Shown: piece by piece, positions 41,850 through 47,781 of the stretch
Layout of the letters: each line of letters starts with the position of its first letter
Numbering within the stretch: the first letter of the stretch is position 1
DNA from: Nitrososphaerales archaeon
GTDB lineage: Archaea; Thermoproteota; Nitrososphaeria; Nitrososphaerales; CADDZS01
Direction: 5' to 3'
Length of the DNA: 47,781 bases
Assembly: GCA_030038075.1 (NCBI GenBank)
Contig: JASHPO010000071.1
Coordinates: forward strand, 1 to 47,781
Notes under the pieces: generated by a model
What the model saw: the letters and a program-made list of their open reading frames with translations, nothing else
Databases searched by the model: none
Told to the model about the DNA's origin: nothing
Made by a program: the position numbers and the translations under genes

Positions 41850-44609
41850 CTACGCGATGGAGCTGGATTGATTTTTTGACAACGAATTTAACACAATCGC
41901 TCCAAGATCCCCGATCGAGTCAGGTCTTCGGTCGGCGCCTCCCTGGGCGAATCTGGGATTTCCTCCTCCTGAACCGCCTATCGATTTGGCGATCTCGCTT
42001 ACGAGGAGACCTGCCTTGAAACCCTTCTTTTGAGCGACATCTCCGGAGAAGATGATAATTCTCGTGCGCGAATTTTCCTCGAATATCGCAATGTAGATTA
42101 AAGAAGGATTTGACTTGCATAACCTATCGCCTACGATAAGATGATACTCGGAATCAAGGCCCTCTTCGTAGACCGAGACGTATAGGTTGACTCCGCTAAC
42201 GATCTCCTGGCTCATCTTCGAAGCTTCGGTTACCATGAGCTCGGCAAGTCTCTTTGCCAGCTGCTTTGCATTTCTGCGAGTAGTCTCAGAATCAGCTTTC
42301 ATGTACGAAATGGAAGAGGACAACTTTTCGGTTGGAGTTTCAAGCTTTGCAGAAGAATCGAGCAATACTGATTCTAGTTTTTCAATATAGATTACGCCAG
42401 CTTCGCCCGCCACATATTCCAGGCGCTCCACGCCGTCTTGAACTCTTTCTGACTTTATTATCTTGATTATTCCGACCTCTCCGGTGCGTTTGACGTGGGT
42501 TCCGCCGCACGCTTCGATGTCAAACCCTTCGATGTTTACTATCCTCAGCATCTTTACTGGCGCCGCCCCGCCCTGGTACAGGCTGAAGCCGTATTTTTGT
42601 TCAGCCTCATTTCTGGGAATCCAGGAGATGTTGACCGCGAGGTTACGCCTCACAATTTCGTTTGCAAGCCTTTCGATCTCAAGAACCTGATCCCGAGTCA
42701 AGTGCGCAAAGTGCGTAATGTCCAATCGTCCCATATCGATATCCTTGAAGGCAGAATGTTGCCAAACCCACGGTCCCAAAACCTTTTTGGATGCTCCGTT
42801 CACAATGTGGGTTGCAGTATGGTGCCTCGTAATTAGCGATCTGCGCTTGGAGTCCACTATCCCTTCTATCTCGTCCCCCTCGGCAAGCTTCCCGTCCAAT
42901 CCCCTAATGTGGTGCAAAACGGTGTTGTTTACCTTGACTACGTCATCAACCGTCAGGCCGTTGATAGTTCCGTGATCTGGCTCCTGCCCTCCGGCTCTGG
43001 CGTAAAAGGCAGTTGAATCCAGTACAACGAACTCACCAGGAAGTATCCTGACTACTTTTGCCCTAAATTCGAACTGATCGACATTCTCGTAGAAGATCAA
43101 TTTAGTCGCGGGAACCTGGCCCATCTCTTGAATGACAGTTTGGCCTTCCCCTCTCTGAACCATGTGCCTAGAAATAATGCGGTTGTAAAAGTCTGCCGGA
43201 GGTTCGATATCGAGTCCCGCCTCTCTCAATAATTCGGGCGTTATTCCCTCGCTGTCGTAAAGCTCGACCAGTTTCTCGACATCAAGTTTTTGATTTTTCT
43301 TTGAAATTGATTCGATGATTTTCGAGGCTCTTTCTCTGGAGTTTGAGTACTTTTTCACCTCCACATCGAATATGATTCCTACATCTTCCACATGTTCTGA
43401 AAGCTCGGGATACATTCCATTCAAAGATTCTGCGTGCCAGCGCGCTAGTTCAGTAAGATCAAGTTTGATTCCTAGATAGTCCAGGAAATCGAGAGATCTT
43501 CGTAAAATTGCGCGGAGATTGTAGCCCCCGCCGACGTTGCTTGGAAGCATCCCGTCCGCAATTCCGAATAATAGAGTTCTAGTATGATCGACGAGCGAAT
43601 AAATCGCCTGGATTCGTTGAACCTTTCTTCTCAGATCTGCCTCGAGAACTCCGAGATCCTTTGCAATGTTTGAATAGTCGGCCGCGGACCCCTTGAACTG
43701 GTCAATGTCGAGAGAACCCGCCAGCTTGAAGTATCCGTCGAGCGATCTGTCGGAGCCGATAGATAATCCCGTGCTTTTCCTGAATTTGTCGAGAACGGAA
43801 GCGAACACTGCGTCGTAACTGTTGTAGGTTCCCTGCGATACCCAGACAAAGCGCTCCAGCCCGGCTCCCATGTCGATCACTTTTTCGCGATATTCCTTGT
43901 ATTCAGCCGGAGTGCCTTCGTAGGCGGTAAAGACAGCGTTTCCAAGTTCCAGGCCTCCGACATAGTACTCGAGGCTGTTTCCAAAGGCGCCGGGACCGAG
44001 CCACACGTCCTCCTTGAAAACGACTTTTTTCCTGTCGACACCGAACTCCTCCGTCAACAGCCGATAGTCTAGCTCAACGCATCTGTCCTTCCAATACCCC
44101 TTCTCGTTGGCTAACGCGTGTTGTCCAATCATGCAAAAAGATGTGTAGTGCCTACCGGTGACTCCTACATTCGCTACGTCAGAGAATCGAAGGCAGAACT
44201 GAGGTACTATGAGCGGATTATACGGGAACTCGAAGACAACCTTGCCCGATTCTATCCTTTGAAAATCTACGATAGAAGCGATCGTAAAATAAAGATCGGG
44301 ACGCCATCTGCACACGACAGGGTATCTTGAGACTGGCTGGTGTCCATTTTTGCGGAAAAACGACTCGACCTTTTTCCAAGCAGTGACGTAGTCCACACTG
44401 ATCTTTGTTGCAGGCGAACCTAGGAATTCGTACTGCTGACAGGGTTGCTCTGGACAGGTAGTGCGAGTCTCATCCAGCGTCCAGTAAAATCCACCGCAGC
44501 TTGGACACTTTTTTCGCAGGAAGCCCAAGTCGTTGAAAAGCGCGACACGATAGTACTTATCAGGTTCTGCGGAGAACCGCTTTCTGAGCAGCTCTTTCTC
44601 CTGAGGCAA
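41850..44609 (-). CDS. alaS: Alanyl-tRNA synthetase, archaeal type
   Basis: A 919-residue class II synthetase. The archaeal N-terminal zinc segment CPSCGGFYWTLDETRTTCPEQPC (split by eye, ~36-58) precedes the catalytic core with RYPVVCRWRPDLYFT. The editing domain shows HHTATH (~596) and CGGTH (~700), and a C-Ala-like domain ends the protein. The tRNA-Ala gene in this window carries the G3-U70 pair it should recognise. Confidence 0.95.
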   Translation of the reverse strand: MPQEKELLRKRFSAEPDKYYRVALFNDLGFLRKKCPSCGGFYWTLDETRTTCPEQPCQQYEFLGSPATKISVDYVTAWKKVESFFRKNGHQPVSRYPVVCRWRPDLYFTIASIVDFQRIESGKVVFEFPYNPLIVPQFCLRFSDVANVGVTGRHYTSFCMIGQHALANEKGYWKDRCVELDYRLLTEEFGVDRKKVVFKEDVWLGPGAFGNSLEYYVGGLELGNAVFTAYEGTPAEYKEYREKVIDMGAGLERFVWVSQGTYNSYDAVFASVLDKFRKSTGLSIGSDRSLDGYFKLAGSLDIDQFKGSAADYSNIAKDLGVLEADLRRKVQRIQAIYSLVDHTRTLLFGIADGMLPSNVGGGYNLRAILRRSLDFLDYLGIKLDLTELARWHAESLNGMYPELSEHVEDVGIIFDVEVKKYSNSRERASKIIESISKKNQKLDVEKLVELYDSEGITPELLREAGLDIEPPADFYNRIISRHMVQRGEGQTVIQEMGQVPATKLIFYENVDQFEFRAKVVRILPGEFVVLDSTAFYARAGGQEPDHGTINGLTVDDVVKVNNTVLHHIRGLDGKLAEGDEIEGIVDSKRRSLITRHHTATHIVNGASKKVLGPWVWQHSAFKDIDMGRLDITHFAHLTRDQVLEIERLANEIVRRNLAVNISWIPRNEAEQKYGFSLYQGGAAPVKMLRIVNIEGFDIEACGGTHVKRTGEVGIIKIIKSERVQDGVERLEYVAGEAGVIYIEKLESVLLDSSAKLETPTEKLSSSISYMKADSETTRRNAKQLAKRLAELMVTEASKMSQEIVSGVNLYVSVYEEGLDSEYHLIVGDRLCKSNPSLIYIAIFEENSRTRIIIFSGDVAQKKGFKAGLLVSEIAKSIGGSGGGNPRFAQGGADRRPDSIGDLGAIVLNSLSKNQSSSIA

Positions 44610-44691
44610 TACGCTTCCCGAAAATAATCCAGTTTAGGCGTTTATTAATTGACTGCTTCGCCCGAAGATTTTCTAGTACGGCTAACGTCAG

Positions 44692-46389
44692 TTAACTTTC
44701 GCTTTCGTACTCTTCGACGAGATCGTGAGCTCTGTCCACCAGAGAGTTCGTTTGACCTTGCAGCCTTCTTTCGTTGCCTTGCTGGACTCTGTTGAAAGTT
44801 TCCTCCTTCATTTTCTTTGAAATTAACTGGTCATAGGCGTTCAATGTATCTCGCACGGCACGATCGAATTCTCTGTCGTTCGCCAATACCTCGTTTATAC
44901 CCGCTTGAACCGTAGTAGTAATTCCGCTCGAAAGTTGGGACCTGATCTGTCCTATCCTTGAGTTCGTCTTTGATCTGACCTCATCAATTCTGGATCTAGT
45001 AACCACTAAGTCGTTTCTTCCGAGGGAGGTACCTTTCGCCTTCAATTCAGAGAGCAATTCGTTAGTACTGGAGACCTTTTCCTCGACGGCTTTGACCAAG
45101 TTATCGAATATAGAACCGGCACCCTCGGTCTCTGGCTTTGGTCTGAAGACAACTGCTGCTACGAAGACACCGATGAAAAGTATCGCGGCAATCGGAAGAG
45201 CATCTGCCGTCGCTGACGCAATTCCCACTCGGAATTGAAGGGAAGCGCTTCCTGTTCCTGTCTCATTGGCAAATGTGGCCGACTCCGATAGCTGCTTTCC
45301 CATTATTTTCACCCCCGGTACGGAAGTGGAGATGATTTTGTACGAATCAACTATCCCACCGACCGGCACAGTTGTCGGTATCGTAATTGTATACACACCG
45401 TTGGAGACCTTCCAGTACTGGCTTGCAAGTGGATATTGAAATATCAGAGTCGCAGCGCTGTTTGGCTGAATTTCTTGGTTCGTGTCGTTCAGTCCAATTA
45501 CGTCTCCGCTCATAGAGATCGGGGCGATGTTGCTCAGCGGTGGTTCGTTAGCAGGTACAGCTGTAAGATTACCAGATATAGATAGCGGGGTGTATTGCAG
45601 TTCTGAAATGGTGTTGAGCCCTAAATTATCCAAGTTTATTGTGTCCTTTACGATGATTTGCCCGCTTGCGGCGATCGAGAGCTGCCTTGTAATGGAAGTA
45701 AAGTCCAGCGAACCCGAGTTATACGGAGTGGACAGAATCTGTACGCCAAAGGCATTGAGAGTAGAGTTAGGGCTGGCTGTGGTGAAATTCCAAGTTTGGG
45801 TGGCTTGATTTACCGATATGAATTGCGCGAATCCAACGTCTGTCAAAGCCGTGGTATTTGAGACCGATGTGTCTTGATACGGAAAGTCCACCTCGGTATA
45901 GATATTGGTCAAATTAATGCTTATCGACGGACTGTCTAATACCGGAGCAACGAAGTAACCAGAACTGTTTACTGCGATGAGCGAATCAAGTACCCAAAAG
46001 GATAATCCCGCCGTGGCGTTTGGGCCGCTCAGGCTGCTCGCAAATGAAAGAGTAATCTCAACGGTATTGTTTGAAACGCTTGTTGACGTGGTCGTGCTAA
46101 CTGTCGTCGAGCCCTGATCAGCATACGCGCTGAGGGCAACGAGGTGAGCCTGATAAGAAGAAGGAAAACCAAAGGTAACAGAACTCAAAGCCGTAGCATT
46201 GCTAGAACCGTAAAGAGTCTCATTCACCTGAAACTGCCCATAAGGGTTGTAGGTCTGAATATTGTCCAAAGAATACCCAGTAGCAGATGATTGTGCCGAG
46301 GTATGGGAGACAAGGCTTGAACCGAATGCGCCTAAGAGCAAAGTTGTGAAGAGAATTAATGCCACTAAAAGAGACATCTTAGAAGGCAT
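44692..46389 (-). CDS. Large surface membrane protein, weakly ribophorin I-like
   Basis: A 565-residue protein: signal peptide (~8-33), a beta-rich ectodomain of about 340 residues with many N-x-S/T sites, one transmembrane helix (~395-415), then a cytoplasmic region of about 140 residues predicted to be helical/coiled (EEKVSSTNELLSELKAKG, MKEETFNRVQQGNERRLQGQ). Segments such as FQYPLASQYWKV followed by YTITIPTTVP recall ribophorin I/OST1 and may point to a glycosylation-linked role, but this is a weak impression. Possibly a surface sensor or S-layer-associated protein. Confidence 0.6.
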   Translation of the reverse strand: MPSKMSLLVALILFTTLLLGAFGSSLVSHTSAQSSATGYSLDNIQTYNPYGQFQVNETLYGSSNATALSSVTFGFPSSYQAHLVALSAYADQGSTTVSTTTSTSVSNNTVEITLSFASSLSGPNATAGLSFWVLDSLIAVNSSGYFVAPVLDSPSISINLTNIYTEVDFPYQDTSVSNTTALTDVGFAQFISVNQATQTWNFTTASPNSTLNAFGVQILSTPYNSGSLDFTSITRQLSIAASGQIIVKDTINLDNLGLNTISELQYTPLSISGNLTAVPANEPPLSNIAPISMSGDVIGLNDTNQEIQPNSAATLIFQYPLASQYWKVSNGVYTITIPTTVPVGGIVDSYKIISTSVPGVKIMGKQLSESATFANETGTGSASLQFRVGIASATADALPIAAILFIGVFVAAVVFRPKPETEGAGSIFDNLVKAVEEKVSSTNELLSELKAKGTSLGRNDLVVTRSRIDEVRSKTNSRIGQIRSQLSSGITTTVQAGINEVLANDREFDRAVRDTLNAYDQLISKKMKEETFNRVQQGNERRLQGQTNSLVDRAHDLVEEYESES

Positions 46390-46579
46390 CGATTCACCGG
46401 CCCGATAAAATACGCGATTGTCAAATTCCGTTTTAAAGACTTTCTATCATTTTCGATTAATTGAACTCATCAATGACTATTTTTTTGAAACTACGCGAAT
46501 TAATTTCAGATTTAGATCACTGTTAGTTAAGAATTTTAATCGCGTTTGAGTCGAGCTTTGAAGAGCCAAAGAAAAAGCA

Positions 46580-47781
46580 TGACAGTTCACAAATTTCTTC
46601 CAAATTCGGACGAAAAAATCATGGGCGTCATGCTTCAAAAGTTGGGGTTGAGTGATGTTTCGGAGTTATTCTCTGACATTCCTAGCGCAGTTCGCCTGAA
46701 TCGACCGCTTGACTTGCCCAGCGCGCTGAGTGAAATTGAATTGGAAAAATTGGTGAGCTCCAAAATTTCAAAAAACAAGTCAGCTCCGGAATGCCTGAAT
46801 TTTATTGGTGGAGGAAACTGGTTGCATCACGTCCCCTCCATTGTTGATGAAATTCTGAGTAGGAGCGAATTCTACACGGCGTACACTCCCTATCAACCGG
46901 AAATAAGTCAGGGTATGCTTCAGGGATTGTTCGAGTATCAGAGCGAGATCTGCGAACTGACGGAAATGGACGTCGCTAACAGTTCCTTGTACGATTGGGG
47001 CACCGCGCTGGGAGAAGCAGGGAGAATGGCTAACAGGGTGACAAAGCGGAAGAAAATATTGGTTCCGAAGAACGCCTCACCTGAAAGGGTGGGTGTGCTA
47101 CAAACCTATGCCGATCCCGCCGGGATTGAAATCGACCAAGTAGATTATGATTCCTCGGGGAGAATCGACATTGGTTCGCTAGAGTCCAAATTAAGCCAAG
47201 ATGTTGCGGCGCTGTACATCGAAAACCCGAACTTTCTGGGAGTAATCGAAGAACAAATTGAATCTATAGTACAGAAATGCCACTCTCTTGGTGCCCTCGT
47301 CATAGCGGGGGTCAACCCGATAACGCTTGGACTTTTGAAACCACCCGGCGCCTACAACGCAGACATTGTAGTTGGAGACGGTCAGCCTCTGGGACTGTAT
47401 CCGAACTTTGGCGGCCCTCTGATGGGAATTTTTGCAACCAGAGAGGAACCAAATTTATTGAGGCAGATGCCAGGAAGATTGATCGGAGCCACTCTTTCGA
47501 AGGACGAGAAGAGACGGGGATACACAATGGTACTGCAAACCAGAGAACAGCATATTCGTCGAGAGCATGCAACCTCCAACATTTGCACAAATGAAGCGCT
47601 GTTCGCTCTTGCAGTAAGCATCTATTTGGCAAGTATGGGACCAGAAGGAATGAAGGAAATTGGAGAGCATATCGTTTCAAACTCCAACTATGCTTTGAAG
47701 CGCTTTCAAGAGGAGCGTTTCAGTTCGCCATTTTTTACTGGGTCGTTTTTCGGAGACGTGAGCCTTCAAACACGAAATACT
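46580..47781 (+). CDS. gcvPA: Glycine dehydrogenase (decarboxylating) subunit 1, partial
   Basis: The first 400 residues of the alpha subunit of the split glycine decarboxylase P-protein, cut by the window edge. It is recognised by LNFIGGGNWLHHVPSIVDEI, YTPYQPEISQGMLQ and NFGGPLMGIFA. With subunit 2, which carries the PLP lysine, it decarboxylates glycine and loads the H-protein. It starts at ATG 46580, with TTTTAAT at 46531-46540 a possible TATA box. Confidence 0.95.

Noticed and set aside
1-47781. CRISPR array or defence island
   Set aside because: No regularly spaced direct repeats and no cas genes are seen; the only nuclease is a stand-alone PD-(D/E)XK protein without a modification partner.

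Overview
The window looks like chromosomal DNA from an archaeon of the Thaumarchaeota/Nitrososphaeria type. The evidence is archaeal information-processing genes (exosome Rrp4/Rrp41/Rrp42, SBDS, proteasome alpha, Nop10, eIF2-alpha, eL44, eS27, eL43, KEOPS Pcc1, archaeal-type AlaRS and LeuRS), TATA boxes about 25-35 nt upstream of many starts, frequent TTG starts, intron-bearing tRNAs, and a cytochrome b / Rieske / cupredoxin locus of the kind thaumarchaea carry. A complete peptide-type ABC importer, a cofactor-independent phosphoglycerate mutase and a split glycine decarboxylase suggest a lineage that takes up organic nitrogen. No ammonia-oxidation gene lies in the window, so whether the organism oxidises ammonia cannot be judged.

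Layout. 1-2.1 kb: two convergent IS6-like transposase genes, one frameshifted and one lacking its N-terminal zinc ribbon, flanking a small membrane protein. 2.2-5.5 kb: a surface beta-propeller protein, a VIT1/CCC1-type metal transporter, a PD-(D/E)XK nuclease and small membrane ORFs. 5.5-12.8 kb: the peptide ABC transporter (two ATPases, two permeases and a large membrane-anchored binding protein whose domain order looks permuted). 12.9-14.2 kb: a GT-C glycosyltransferase. 14.2-18.3 kb: the respiratory locus (two small membrane proteins, cytochrome b, a Rieske protein with a VGTP-repeat N-terminus, a cupredoxin). 18.2-24.5 kb: DUF99, QueD and FolE2 (probably archaeosine or other pterin precursors), CysRS-GNAT and an M24-fold protein.

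24.9-26.8 kb is RNA-rich. It holds a degenerate tRNA-like sequence, tRNA-Val(GAC) and tRNA-Ala(CGC) with non-canonical introns, tRNA-Ile(GAT) with two introns, and the first copy of a conserved ~130-nt element. A second, inverted copy of that element lies at 32.5-32.6 kb, just before the promoter of the eL44-eS27-eIF2A-Nop10 operon. It is the best candidate in the window for something undescribed: a small RNA family, or possibly a tiny gene. Between the copies lie a zinc-ribbon protein, FtsZ followed by a row of hairpins, phosphoglycerate mutase, and the internally deleted remains of an MFS transporter.

33-37.4 kb is the conserved proteasome/SBDS/exosome/eL43/Pcc1 superoperon, linking protein turnover, ribosome maturation, RNA processing and tRNA modification. 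37.5-47.8 kb carries DUF371, an OGG1-type glycosylase, LeuRS, AlaRS, a large membrane-anchored surface protein weakly resembling ribophorin I, and the 5' part of gcvPA, which runs off the window.
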